A stretch of 64,000 bases of DNA from positions 1-64,000 of the forward strand of contig CAJUCA010000007.1 of assembly GCA_910585265.1 (NCBI GenBank), in the 5' to 3' direction. Under the pieces are notes generated by a model. The model was not told the origin of the DNA. It did no database searches and saw only the letters and a program-made list of their open reading frames with translations. The stretch is from an uncultured Oscillospiraceae bacterium (GTDB taxonomy: Bacteria; Bacillota; Clostridia; Oscillospirales; Oscillospiraceae). Shown here one piece after another: positions 24,419 through 32,713 of this stretch (position 1 is its first letter; each line of letters opens with the position of its first letter). The position numbers were made by a program, and so were the translations under genes.

Positions 24419-24965
24419 AAGGGGTGAGAAACGCGGCGATGGCGGCGTTGTAGGCCGGCAGGCCCCGCTCCGCCCACAAAAGCTCCAGCCCCAGCTCCTT
24501 CCGGGCCAGCTCCCCCAGATCGAAGCCGAAGGCGGAGAAGGAGTACCGCATCCGCGACCGCTTCCGGCAGGGCCGCCCCTCCCGGCGGGCGCACGTCTCG
24601 CACTGCTCGCACCGCCCCGCCGCCACCGTCCAGCTCCCCGGGACCGCCTTCTCCAGCTCCAGCAGGGTGGACAGCAGCTGCTTCTTCACCACGCCGTAGC
24701 TGGCCTGGCGCAGCTCCTCGGTGCGCTCCGGGGTGACGGCCCCGGCGATTGTCTCGGGGGCGTAGTCCACCCGCACCCCCACCAGACAGACGGTGCGGAA
24801 GGGGGCGAAGGCCGTCCGGGCGTCGGGCACCCCCGGCGGGCAGGACCACACCTTCCCGTAGTCCGGGCAGGCTTGGCAGGCGTCCCGGAACCGCTCCGGC
24901 CTGCAATAGGCGTCCAGCCACCGCGCCACCGGCAGGGCCGCCGTCTTCACCTGGGTGGTATACAT
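24417..24965 (-). CDS. DUF2284 cysteine-rich metal-binding protein
   Basis: A 182-residue DUF2284 protein. Cysteine pairs occur as CQACPDYGKVWSCPPG near residues 30-45 and as CEQCETCARREGRPC near 120-135, which suggests bound iron-sulfur clusters or another metal. The family is common in anaerobes and its function is not settled. I chose the ATG at 24965 (MYTTQVK) with GGAGGAGGGG upstream; the longer open frame covers the promoter. It is divergent from the eut operon and has its own promoter, so a link to ethanolamine use is possible but unproven. Confidence 0.8.
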   Translation of the reverse strand: MYTTQVKTAALPVARWLDAYCRPERFRDACQACPDYGKVWSCPPGVPDARTAFAPFRTVCLVGVRVDYAPETIAGAVTPERTEELRQASYGVVKKQLLSTLLELEKAVPGSWTVAAGRCEQCETCARREGRPCRKRSRMRYSFSAFGFDLGELARKELGLELLWAERGLPAYNAAIAAFLTP

Positions 24966-25006
24966 ATCCGCCCCTCCTCCGCCGGGTCCCCCGGCGTTTT
25001 GGGACA

Positions 25007-25036
25007 AGTATAGCACAGGATCCGTCCCGCTGTAAA
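25007..25036 (-). promoter_or_regulatory. Promoter of DUF2284 gene
   Basis: Minus-strand TTTACA and TATACT lie 18 bases apart, with an extended -10 TG. The site is about 40 bases before the start codon. Confidence 0.6.
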
Positions 25037-25094
25037 GCCCCGCGCCCGTCTGTCCCGGGGGACGAAAAAATTTCACAAAACTTCGCCGTCTTTG

Positions 25095-25123
25095 TTGACA
25101 ATGGTTAAATGGTCTGGTAGAAT
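25095..25123 (+). promoter_or_regulatory. Promoter of the eut operon
   Basis: A perfect TTGACA and TAGAAT lie 17 bases apart, giving a leader of about 195 bases before eutS. Confidence 0.75.
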
Positions 25124-25174
25124 AAAAAGCGAATTTCATGATATCCACAATTGAATACTGCGGCACCGCCCGCG

Positions 25175-25268
25175 GCTGCGCGACGACAGCGCAGCGGCTG
25201 GTATGGGTTTAACTTGAAGTGATGTAACTTCTGTTGATAGAAATATTGACAGGAGTTATTGTGTTTTT
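25175..25268 (+). promoter_or_regulatory. Tandem-hairpin antitermination leader of eut operon (candidate EutV target)
   Basis: P1 (25175-25195) has GCTGCGC/GCGCAGC arms with loop GACGACA. P2 (25216-25231) has GAAGT/ACTTC arms with hexaloop GATGTA. A terminator (25226-25257) pairs AACTTCTGT with ACAGGAGTT using one G-U and ends in TTGTGTTTTT. Its 5' arm overlaps the 3' arm of P2, so they exclude each other, as in EutV-controlled leaders of other Firmicutes. Confidence 0.68.
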
Positions 25269-25325
25269 ACCGGGTTTTCAGGGCCGCGGTCATTCCGCTG
25301 TGCGCAGGGCTGAGGAGGGGACTGC

Positions 25326-25676
25326 ATGATCGAGCTGGACGAGAAAAAGCGAATTATTCAGGAATTTGTCCCGGGCAAGCAGGTCACGCTGGCCCACGTG
25401 ATCGCCAACCCCACAAAGGATCTCTACGCCAAGCTGGGCCTGCTGGACGCGGAGGGGGCCATCGGCATCCTCACCATCACCCCCAGCGAGGGGGCCATGA
25501 TCGCCGCCGACGTGGCCTCCAAGGCCGCCGACGTGAAGATCGGCTTCGTGGACCGCTTCAACGGCTCCCTGGTCTTCACCGGGGATGTGGCCGCCGTGGA
25601 GGCCTCCCTCCGGGACGTGATGAAGGTGCTGTGCGACATGATGGGCTTCTCCCCCGCCCCCATGACCAAGACCTGA
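25326..25676 (+). CDS. eutS: Microcompartment shell protein EutS
   Basis: A 116-residue circularly permuted BMC-domain hexamer of the EutS/PduU type, forming part of the polyhedral shell facet. The recognisable pattern is IIQEFVPGKQVTLAHVIANP at the N-terminus (a strand that builds a small beta-barrel on the pore), then AIGILTITPSEGAMIAADVA and the terminal FTGDVAAVEASL. Length is near the family norm of about 111. GGAGGGG precedes the ATG. It is the first gene of the operon behind the antitermination leader, with eutP 4 bases after it. Confidence 0.95.
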   Translation: MIELDEKKRIIQEFVPGKQVTLAHVIANPTKDLYAKLGLLDAEGAIGILTITPSEGAMIAADVASKAADVKIGFVDRFNGSLVFTGDVAAVEASLRDVMKVLCDMMGFSPAPMTKT

Positions 25677-25680
25677 CGGC

Positions 25681-26121
25681 ATGGGGGACAAGACGCGCAT
25701 CATCCTGATGGGCCGGTCGGCGGCGGGCAAGACCACCCTGTGCCAGTGCATCAGCCACGAGCAGATCCGCTACCACAAGACCCAGACCGTGTCCATCGTC
25801 AACCAGAGCATGATCGACACGCCGGGGGAATACCTGGAACGCCGGGGCTTTCGGGGCGCGCTGATGGTGACCGCCGCCGACGCCGACATCGTGGTGCTGG
25901 TGCAGGAGGCCACCGAGGACGGCACCATGTTCCCCCCGGCCTACGGCACCATGTTCGCCAAGCCCATTGTGGGCGTGGTCACAAAAGAGGATCTGGCCAC
26001 CCCGGAGCAGGTGGAGAACGCCAAGAAATACCTGCGCATGGCGGGGGCGGAGGACATCTTCGTGGCCAGCGGCGTCACCGGCAGGGGCGTGCCCGAGCTG
26101 GTGGAATTTCTGAATTTGTAG
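25681..26121 (+). CDS. eutP: EutP, P-loop protein with reported acetate kinase activity
   Basis: A 146-residue small GTPase-like protein. The Walker A loop is GRSAAGKTTLCQ, the switch-type DTPGEYLE follows, and the base-recognition region is VTKEDLA. EutP homologues were reported to have acetate kinase activity in Salmonella, which would turn acetyl phosphate from EutD into ATP. Whether this one does so is inferred. The start is 4 bases past the eutS stop without a strong ribosome site, suggesting coupled translation. Confidence 0.92.
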   Translation: MGDKTRIILMGRSAAGKTTLCQCISHEQIRYHKTQTVSIVNQSMIDTPGEYLERRGFRGALMVTAADADIVVLVQEATEDGTMFPPAYGTMFAKPIVGVVTKEDLATPEQVENAKKYLRMAGAEDIFVASGVTGRGVPELVEFLNL

Positions 26122-26164
26122 GCAGCGTCCCGGCCCTCCGGCCCCGGACGCGGTGGGAGGGTTC

Positions 26165-26749
26165 ATGGACAACGAAAAAATACGGATCATCGTCGCCGAC
26201 GACGAACCCGTCACCAAGATGGACCTGCGGGAGCTGCTCACCTCGGCGGGCTACCAGGTGGTGGCGGAGGCCTCCGACGGGCTGGACGCCGTGGAGCTGT
26301 GCCGCCAGCACCGCCCGGATCTGATCCTGCTGGACGTGAAAATGCCCTTCCTGGACGGGCTTTCCGCCGCCCGGATCATCCACGAGGAGCAGCTGGCCGG
26401 GGCCATCGTCATGCTGACGGCCTACAGCGAGCGGGACTTCATCAACCGGGCCAAGAGCTGCGGCGTCAGCGGCTATCTGGTAAAGCCCATCGACGAGAAG
26501 TCCCTGGTGCCCAGCATCGAGCTGGCCACCGCCCGCAGCCAGGAGCTGCGCCAGCTCCGCAAGGATATGGAAAAGACGGCGGCCCGGCTGGAAAACCGCA
26601 TTGTCATCGAAAAGGCCAAGGGCCTGATCATGTCGGAGCAGGGCAAGACCGAGCAGGAGGCCTATGACTACATCCGGGCCTTGAGCCAGGCCAAGCACCT
26701 GTCCATGTACCGGATTGCCGAGTTCATTTTGATGCAGAAGGAGGGGTAG
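26165..26749 (+). CDS. eutV: EutV, ANTAR-domain response regulator (antiterminator)
   Basis: A 194-residue response regulator. The receiver domain (about 5-122) has the acidic pair ADDEP, phospho-acceptor Asp57 in LLDVKMP, and the Lys in VKPID. The C-terminal ANTAR domain (about 135-190) reads IEKAKGLIMSEQGKTEQEAY, the RNA-binding signature of the family. When phosphorylated by EutW it should bind tandem hairpins and prevent termination. Candidate targets precede eutS (25175-25268) and the alcohol dehydrogenase (22461-22372). ATG 26165 is chosen over GTG 26153 because GGGAGG lies between them. eutW follows after 5 bases. Confidence 0.95.
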   Translation: MDNEKIRIIVADDEPVTKMDLRELLTSAGYQVVAEASDGLDAVELCRQHRPDLILLDVKMPFLDGLSAARIIHEEQLAGAIVMLTAYSERDFINRAKSCGVSGYLVKPIDEKSLVPSIELATARSQELRQLRKDMEKTAARLENRIVIEKAKGLIMSEQGKTEQEAYDYIRALSQAKHLSMYRIAEFILMQKEG

Positions 26750-26754
26750 GCAAG

Positions 26755-28167
26755 GTGGGCGTCATCCGGGATCTTTGCCACAAATACACCGTCCTGACGG
26801 AGGACGAGATCTCCACCATCGAAGCCCTGGCCCCGTTTTTACAGACCATCGCCGACCTGACCGACGCGGATATTTTCATCGACTGCCCCTGCCGGAACGC
26901 CGACTCCATTGTGGTGGCGGAGGCCAAGCCCTCCGGCTTCCCCTCCTCCTACCAGAGCTCGGTGGTGGGCCTGCTGGCCAAGGCGGAGAACGAGCCCGCC
27001 GTGGCCCGCACCTCCCGCCTGGGGGTGAGCACCAAGCAGATGAAGGCCGTCACCCAGGAGAACCGCCGCACCATCCAGTCGGTGGAGCCTATCCGCAACG
27101 GCGATCACATCATCGGCGTGCTCATACAGGAGCGGCACATCGACGAGAAGGTGTTCACCAGCCAGCGGCTCCAGTCCGCCCAGCAGAGCTATGAGGCCAT
27201 CTCCGGGGGCTTCGCCCGGCTCATGCCGGAAAACAACTGGCTGACGGAGTGCATCGACGAGGCCCTGCTCATCGTCAACGACGCGGGCATCATCGCCTTC
27301 CGCAACTCCCTGGCCAAGGAGCTGTACCAGAAGCTGGGGTACATCGACGACGTGCTGGGCCAGCCCTACGACAACGTGTTCCTGGTCAATACAGACCCCG
27401 CCTGCGAGGGCTCCCACATGGAGGTCGAGGTAGGCCGCTATGTGCTGGATGTGAAGTACATCCCCCTGGGTGCCCCCAACATGGCCTTCGTGCTGGTGAT
27501 CCGGGATCTCACCTGGCGGCGGGAGCAGGAAAAGGCCCTGGTGCTCAAGTCGGTGGCGGTAAAGGAAATGCACCACCGGGTGAAGAACAACCTCCAGACC
27601 ATCGCCAGCCTCCTGCGGCTCCAGACCCGCCGGTCCGACAGCCCGGAGACCCGCCAGGTGCTGGAGGAGAGCATGAACCGGATCATCGCCATCGCCAGCA
27701 CCCACGAGCTGCTGGCCCAGAGCGGCATGGACGAGGTCCAGCTCAGCGACGTGGTGCGCAACATCAAAAGCAACGTGCTGCGCTCCTGCGCCGGCCCACA
27801 CTTCAAGGTGGCCGTCTCCCTGGAGGGGGGCGACTTCACCGTGGACTCCGAGGTGGGCACGTCCGTGGCCCTGGTGGTGAACGAGCTGCTGCAAAACGCC
27901 ATGAAGTACGCCTTCCCTCCGGACAGCGAGGGGCTGGTGCGCATCATCATGGCCCGGGGGGACCTCTACTCCCGCATCCAGGTCATCGACAACGGCCGGG
28001 GCTTCAACGTACAGGACGCCTCCAAGCCCAAGCTGGGCCTGTCCATCGTCCAGACCCTGGTGGAGGATAAGCTGTTCGGCAATCTGGACATCGAGTCCGG
28101 CCCCCAGGGCACCCAGGTGACCTTTGATTTCAGAACCCAACTGACCAACCCCGACGACGTGGCGTAA
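26755..28167 (+). CDS. eutW: EutW, ethanolamine-sensing histidine kinase
   Basis: A 470-residue soluble sensor kinase. The N-terminal half (1-150) is a sensory region, with a PAS-like part (about 160-255) after it. The HisKA_2 dimer domain carries the phospho-His in KEMHHRVKNNLQTIASLL. The ATPase domain shows the N box NELLQNAMKYAF and the G box DNGRGFN. No membrane segment is present, in line with sensing intracellular ethanolamine. The start is a GTG at 26755, with GGAGGGG overlapping the eutV stop. It pairs with EutV. A strong terminator lies between it and eutA. Confidence 0.95.
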   Translation: MGVIRDLCHKYTVLTEDEISTIEALAPFLQTIADLTDADIFIDCPCRNADSIVVAEAKPSGFPSSYQSSVVGLLAKAENEPAVARTSRLGVSTKQMKAVTQENRRTIQSVEPIRNGDHIIGVLIQERHIDEKVFTSQRLQSAQQSYEAISGGFARLMPENNWLTECIDEALLIVNDAGIIAFRNSLAKELYQKLGYIDDVLGQPYDNVFLVNTDPACEGSHMEVEVGRYVLDVKYIPLGAPNMAFVLVIRDLTWRREQEKALVLKSVAVKEMHHRVKNNLQTIASLLRLQTRRSDSPETRQVLEESMNRIIAIASTHELLAQSGMDEVQLSDVVRNIKSNVLRSCAGPHFKVAVSLEGGDFTVDSEVGTSVALVVNELLQNAMKYAFPPDSEGLVRIIMARGDLYSRIQVIDNGRGFNVQDASKPKLGLSIVQTLVEDKLFGNLDIESGPQGTQVTFDFRTQLTNPDDVA

Positions 28168-28193
28168 CGCCGCCGGACCTCGCTTGGAGCGGC

Positions 28194-28240
28194 GCAGCCC
28201 AGGCACGGGGGGCGGCCCCCTTGCCTTGGGCTGCTTTTTT
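28194..28240 (+). terminator. Intrinsic terminator between eutW and eutA
   Basis: Arms GCAGCCCAGGCA/TGCCTTGGGCTGC with an inner GGGGG-CGG-CCCCC hairpin are followed by six T. It would separate the regulatory genes from the catabolic ones unless read through. A corresponding eutA leader is an EutV target in Enterococcus. Confidence 0.85.
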
Positions 28241-28282
28241 CAAGCACGCGGACTACATTACCAAAAAAAGCGGGTGGTTATT

Positions 28283-29713
28283 TTGCATGAAGTCATCCTC
28301 AGCGCGGGCATCGACATCGGAACGTCCACCACACAGCTGATCTTCAGCCGCCTGACCCTGGAAAACCGGGCCGTCAGCTATATGGCCCCCCAGATCGATA
28401 TTGTGGACAAAGAGGTCGTCTACCGCAGCCCCATCTACTTCACCCCCCTGAAATCCCCCACGGAGATCGACGCGGAGGCGGTGAAGGATATCGTGCGCCG
28501 GGAGTACGCCGCCGGCGGCATGAGCCCCAAGGATATCCAGACCGGCGCGGTGATCATCACCGGCGAGACCGCCCGGAAGCAGAACGCCAACGAGGTGCTG
28601 GCCGCCCTGTCCGACATGGCGGGGGACTTCGTGGTAGCCACCGCCGGCCCCGACCTGGAGTCCGTCCTCTCCGCCCGGGGGGCCGGGGCGGACGCCCTGT
28701 CCAAGCAACGCCGCGTTGCGGTGGCCAACCTGGACGTGGGCGGCGGCACCAGCAACATCGCCCTGTATGAAACCGGCTCCCTCCGGAGCACCTGCTGCCT
28801 GGACATCGGCGGGCGGCTCATCAAGGTGTCCGATGGGAGGATTACTTACGTTTATCCCAAGATCCAGGCCCTGGCCAACCGCCACGGCATCCAGATCTCC
28901 GCCGGAAACCGGGCCGACCCGGAGGTGCTCTACCAGGTCTGCCGCCTGATGGCCAACCAGCTGGCCCAGGCCCTCCACCTGATCCCGGCGGACGGGGAGC
29001 ACAAGGGCCTGTATACCAACGCCGGGAAGCTGCTGTCCGCCCAGCCTCCGGTGAAGGCGGTCACCTTCTCCGGCGGCGTGGCCGACTGCGTGTACCAGGA
29101 GGTACGGGGCGACGTGTTCCAGTACGGGGACATCGGCGTCCTGCTTGGCCGGGCCATCCGGGAGGATCCGGACCTGTCCAGGGTGGAGCGGTGCCCCGCC
29201 CTGGAGACCATCCGGGCCACGGTGGTGGGGGCGGGCACCCACGCCACCGACGTGAGCGGCAGCACCATCCGCTATGATTCCAAGCTGCTGCCGGTGAAAA
29301 ACGTGCCCATTCTGAAAGTCTCCGCAGAGGACGAGGCGTCGCTGGAGACGCTGAAGGCCTCTATCGCATATCAACTGCCGCTGCATATGCCGGAGGGCAA
29401 GATCGAGCAGATCGCCATCGCCTTCGCCGGGGAAAAACGCACCAGCTTTGCGGAAGTCCAGGCGTTGGCGGCGGCAATCATCGAATCCGCAAAGGAGGTG
29501 ATAGACAGCAGGTTCCCGCTCATCGTGGTGGTGGAAAACGATGTGGGCAAGGTGCTGGGCAACGCGCTGAATGTGATGCTCAGGCACGAAAAGCCCGTGA
29601 TCTGCATCGACGGCGTCCACACCGCCAACGGCGACTATATCGACATCGGGGAGCCGGTGGCCGGTGGGCAGGTTCTGCCTGTGGTGATCAAAACACTGGT
29701 ATTTAATTCTTGA
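28283..29713 (+). CDS. eutA: EutA, reactivating factor for ethanolamine ammonia-lyase
   Basis: A 476-residue protein of the actin/Hsp70 ATPase fold that exchanges damaged cobalamin from EutBC. Phosphate-1 loop: SAGIDIGTSTTQLIFSR. A second nucleotide motif is NLDVGGGTSNIALYE, and FSGGVADCVYQE follows. Length matches the family (about 470). The start is a TTG at 28283 (LHEVILSAG), since the upstream frame runs through the terminator and has no better start; the ribosome site is weak (GGGTGG). It directly precedes eutB. Confidence 0.93.
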   Translation: MHEVILSAGIDIGTSTTQLIFSRLTLENRAVSYMAPQIDIVDKEVVYRSPIYFTPLKSPTEIDAEAVKDIVRREYAAGGMSPKDIQTGAVIITGETARKQNANEVLAALSDMAGDFVVATAGPDLESVLSARGAGADALSKQRRVAVANLDVGGGTSNIALYETGSLRSTCCLDIGGRLIKVSDGRITYVYPKIQALANRHGIQISAGNRADPEVLYQVCRLMANQLAQALHLIPADGEHKGLYTNAGKLLSAQPPVKAVTFSGGVADCVYQEVRGDVFQYGDIGVLLGRAIREDPDLSRVERCPALETIRATVVGAGTHATDVSGSTIRYDSKLLPVKNVPILKVSAEDEASLETLKASIAYQLPLHMPEGKIEQIAIAFAGEKRTSFAEVQALAAAIIESAKEVIDSRFPLIVVVENDVGKVLGNALNVMLRHEKPVICIDGVHTANGDYIDIGEPVAGGQVLPVVIKTLVFNS

Positions 29714-29739
29714 CGAACAATTATGAGGGGTGAAAAAAA

Positions 29740-31110
29740 GTGATTCTCAAAACCAGGCTGTTCGGCCATGTCTACGAGTTCAAATCCATCCGTGAGGTCA
29801 TGGCCAAGGCAAACGAGGAAAAATCCGGCGACAAGCTGGCAGGCATCGCCGCCGAGACCGCGGAGGAGCGGGTCGCTGCTAAGGTGGTTCTGTCCAACCT
29901 TACGCTCAATGATCTGCGCAACTGCCCCGCCGTTCCCTACGAGGAGGACGAGGTAACCCGCATTATCCAGGACGACCTGAACGAGACCATTTTCAACAGC
30001 TTTAAGAATATGACCGTGGCCGAGTTCCGCGAGTGGCTGCTCAGCGAAAAGACCACCGGCGAGATGATCAAGCGCGCCTCCCGGGGCCTGACCTCCGAGT
30101 GCATCGCCGGCGTGTGCAAGCTGATGAGCAATCTGGATCTGGTGTACGCCGCCAAGAAGATCCGCGTCAGCGCGCACTGCAACACCACCATCGGCCTGCC
30201 CGGCACCTTCTCCGCCCGTCTCCAGCCCAACCATACCACCGACGACCCCAAGGGCGTTGTCGCCTCCGTGATGGAGGGCCTGTCCCTGGGCTGCGGCGAT
30301 GCCGTCATCGGCATCAACCCCGTGGACGACTCCGTGGAGAGCGTGGCCCGCCTGCTGAAGATGCTGGACGAGTTCAAGAACAAGTGGGAGGTTCCCACCC
30401 AGATCTGCGTGCTGGCCCACGTGACCACCCAGACCGAGGCCGCCAACAAGTTCGGCGCGCCGCTGGACCTGATGTTCCAGTCCATCGCCGGCTCCCAGAA
30501 GGGCAACGAGGCCTTCGGCCTGACCACCCAGATGCTGGAGGAGGGCCGCCAGACCATGCTGACCCGGGGCACCTGCACCGGACCCAACGTGATGTACTTC
30601 GAGACCGGGCAAGGCTCCGAGCTGTCCTCCGAGGCCCACAACGGCTGGGACCAAGTGACCATGGAGGCCCGCTGCTACGGCTTCGGCCGCCACTTCAACC
30701 CCTTCCTGGTGAATACCGTGGTGGGCTTCATCGGCCCCGAGTACCTGTATGATTCCAAGCAGGTCACCCGCGCCGGCCTGGAGGACCACTTCATGGGCAA
30801 GCTCAGCGGCATCCCCATGGGCTGCGACGCCTGCTACACCAACCACATGAAGGCCGACCAGAACGACATCGAGAACCTGGCCACCCTGCTGGTGGCCGCG
30901 GGTTGTAACTACGTCATGGGCGTGCCCCAGGGCGACGACTGTATGCTGATGTATCAGTGCACCGGCTTCCATGAGGCTGCCGCGCTGCGCGAGATCTTCG
31001 GCCTGCGTCCCATCAAGGAGTTCGACCAGTGGCTGGAGAAGATGGGCTTCTCCGAGAACGGCAAGCTGACCGGCCGCGCCGGCGACGCTTCCGTGTTCAT
31101 GACGAAGTAA
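29740..31110 (+). CDS. eutB: Ethanolamine ammonia-lyase large subunit
   Basis: A 456-residue catalytic subunit of the adenosylcobalamin-dependent lyase that splits ethanolamine into acetaldehyde and ammonia. The sequence follows EutB throughout: MILKTRLFGHVYEFKSIREV at the start, GEMIKRASRGLTSE, the TIM-barrel GLPGTFSARLQPNHTTD, and GIPMGCDACYTNHM. Length fits the family (about 453). It starts at a GTG at 29740 after GAGGGG. eutC follows after 15 bases with its own AAGGAGG, as expected for the complex. Confidence 0.97.
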   Translation: MILKTRLFGHVYEFKSIREVMAKANEEKSGDKLAGIAAETAEERVAAKVVLSNLTLNDLRNCPAVPYEEDEVTRIIQDDLNETIFNSFKNMTVAEFREWLLSEKTTGEMIKRASRGLTSECIAGVCKLMSNLDLVYAAKKIRVSAHCNTTIGLPGTFSARLQPNHTTDDPKGVVASVMEGLSLGCGDAVIGINPVDDSVESVARLLKMLDEFKNKWEVPTQICVLAHVTTQTEAANKFGAPLDLMFQSIAGSQKGNEAFGLTTQMLEEGRQTMLTRGTCTGPNVMYFETGQGSELSSEAHNGWDQVTMEARCYGFGRHFNPFLVNTVVGFIGPEYLYDSKQVTRAGLEDHFMGKLSGIPMGCDACYTNHMKADQNDIENLATLLVAAGCNYVMGVPQGDDCMLMYQCTGFHEAAALREIFGLRPIKEFDQWLEKMGFSENGKLTGRAGDASVFMTK

Positions 31111-31125
31111 AGGAGGCTGGAATCA

Positions 31126-32013
31126 ATGAACGAGAAAGATCTGAGAGCCATTATTGAGCAGGTACTCTCCGAGCTGGGCACCTCCGCGGCCAACACCCCG
31201 GCGGCGGCCCAGGCCGTGGCGCAGGCCGTCCAGTCCTCCAACGTGGAGAGCGGCGAGCTGCCCGACGTGACCGCCATCGACATCCGCACCCAGTACCTGG
31301 TGAAGAACCCCGAGCACGGCGAGGAGTACGCCGAGCTGAAGTATAACGCCCCCTGCCGCCTGGGCATCGGCCGGGCCGGGGCCCGTTACCTGACCCTGCC
31401 CCAGCTGGAGTTCCGCGCCGCCCACTCCGCCGCCCAGGACGCCGTGTTTAACGACGTGGACACCGAGTTCGTGGAGAAGATGGGCCTGTGGACCGTCCAG
31501 ACCCAGTGCGAGAACAAGGACGTGTACCTCACCCGCCCCGACCTGGGCCGCAAGCTCAGCCCCGAGGCCGTGGAGACCATCAAGGCCAAGGCCAAGAAGA
31601 ACCCCACCGTCCAGATTTACGTGTCCGACGGCCTGTCCTCCGCGTCCGTGGCCGCCAACATCGGCGACCTGCTCCCCGCCATCCTTCAGGGCCTGGAGAG
31701 CTACCGCATCGACGTGGGCACCCCCTTCTTCGTGAAGTACGGCCGCGTGGGCGTGATGGACGAGATCTCCGAGCTGACCGGGGCCGACGTGACGTGCACC
31801 CTCATCGGTGAGCGTCCGGGCCTGATCACCGCCGAGTCCATGTCCGCCTACATCGTCTACAAGGCCACCGTGGGTATGCCCGAGGCCCGCCGCACCGTGG
31901 TGTCCAACATCCACCGCTCCGGCACCATCCCCGCCGAGGCCGGCGCGCACATCGCCGAGATCATCAAGATCATGCTGGAGAAGAAGGCCAGCGGCACGGA
32001 TCTGAAACTGTAA
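31126..32013 (+). CDS. eutC: Ethanolamine ammonia-lyase small subunit
   Basis: A 295-residue small subunit that, together with EutB, binds adenosylcobalamin. The N-terminus (NEKDLRAIIEQVLSELG) is an amphipathic helix followed by an Ala/Pro-rich linker, the usual shell-targeting signal. The core reads RLGIGRAGARYLTLPQLEFR and later DGLSSASVAANIGDLLP and MLEKKASGTDLKL. It lies between eutB and eutL in the conserved order. Confidence 0.96.
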   Translation: MNEKDLRAIIEQVLSELGTSAANTPAAAQAVAQAVQSSNVESGELPDVTAIDIRTQYLVKNPEHGEEYAELKYNAPCRLGIGRAGARYLTLPQLEFRAAHSAAQDAVFNDVDTEFVEKMGLWTVQTQCENKDVYLTRPDLGRKLSPEAVETIKAKAKKNPTVQIYVSDGLSSASVAANIGDLLPAILQGLESYRIDVGTPFFVKYGRVGVMDEISELTGADVTCTLIGERPGLITAESMSAYIVYKATVGMPEARRTVVSNIHRSGTIPAEAGAHIAEIIKIMLEKKASGTDLKL

Positions 32014-32032
32014 CAGAGGGAGGAAAACAACC

Positions 32033-32683
32033 ATGAAAAGAGATCCCATTCCCGCCAAGGTATTGGCAACCCGCCTGATCCCCAATGTTTCCCCCGACAT
32101 GGCCAAGGAGCTGGGGCTCACCCCCGATCAGAAGTCCCTGGCCCTCATCACCGCCGACTGCGACGACGTGACCTACACCGCCCTGGACGAGGCCACCAAG
32201 AAGGCCGACTGCAAGGTGGTCTACGCCAAGAGCTTCTACGCCGGCGCGGCCAACGCCAACACCGCCCTGGCGGGCGAGATCATCGGCATCCTGGCCGCTC
32301 CCAACCCCGCCGAGGCCAAGGCCGGACTGGACGCCGCTGTGGACATGATTGAGAACGTGTGCCACTTCGTGTCCGCCAACGACACCGACGACGTGTGCTA
32401 CTACGCCCACTGCATCTCCCGCACCGGCTCCTACCTGTCCGCCGGCTGCGGCATCGCCGAGGGCGAGGCCATCGCCTACCTCATCGCCCCCCCGCTGGAG
32501 GCCATGTACGGCGTGGATGCCGCGCTGAAGGCCGCCGACGTGCGTATGTGCGTGCTGTACGCGCCCCCCTCCGAGACCAACTTCGGCGGTGCCCTGCTCA
32601 CCGGCAGCCAGTCCGCCTGCAAGTCCGCCTGCGACGCGTTTGCCGCCGCCGTGGAGTCTGTTGCCGACCGTCCCGTGGAATAA
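32033..32683 (+). CDS. eutL: Microcompartment shell protein EutL (tandem BMC trimer)
   Basis: A 216-residue tandem-BMC protein, the trimeric facet tile with a gated central pore. Recognisable parts are IPAKVLATRLIPNVSPDMAK at the N-terminus, AGEIIGILAAPNPAEAKAGL in the first repeat, and IAEGEAIAYLIAPPLEAMYG in the second. Length is the same as in other EutL proteins (about 217). AGGGAGG precedes the ATG. It begins the structural block after the lyase genes. Confidence 0.95.
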   Translation: MKRDPIPAKVLATRLIPNVSPDMAKELGLTPDQKSLALITADCDDVTYTALDEATKKADCKVVYAKSFYAGAANANTALAGEIIGILAAPNPAEAKAGLDAAVDMIENVCHFVSANDTDDVCYYAHCISRTGSYLSAGCGIAEGEAIAYLIAPPLEAMYGVDAALKAADVRMCVLYAPPSETNFGGALLTGSQSACKSACDAFAAAVESVADRPVE

Positions 32684-32713
32684 GTCCCGGTCCGCGTTTG
32701 AACGGAGGTACTT

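Noticed and set aside
28141..28193. Possible EutV hairpin pair before the eutA terminator
   Set aside because: A GACGAC is present at the end of eutW, but the stems are poor and do not overlap the terminator arm as in the other two leaders.
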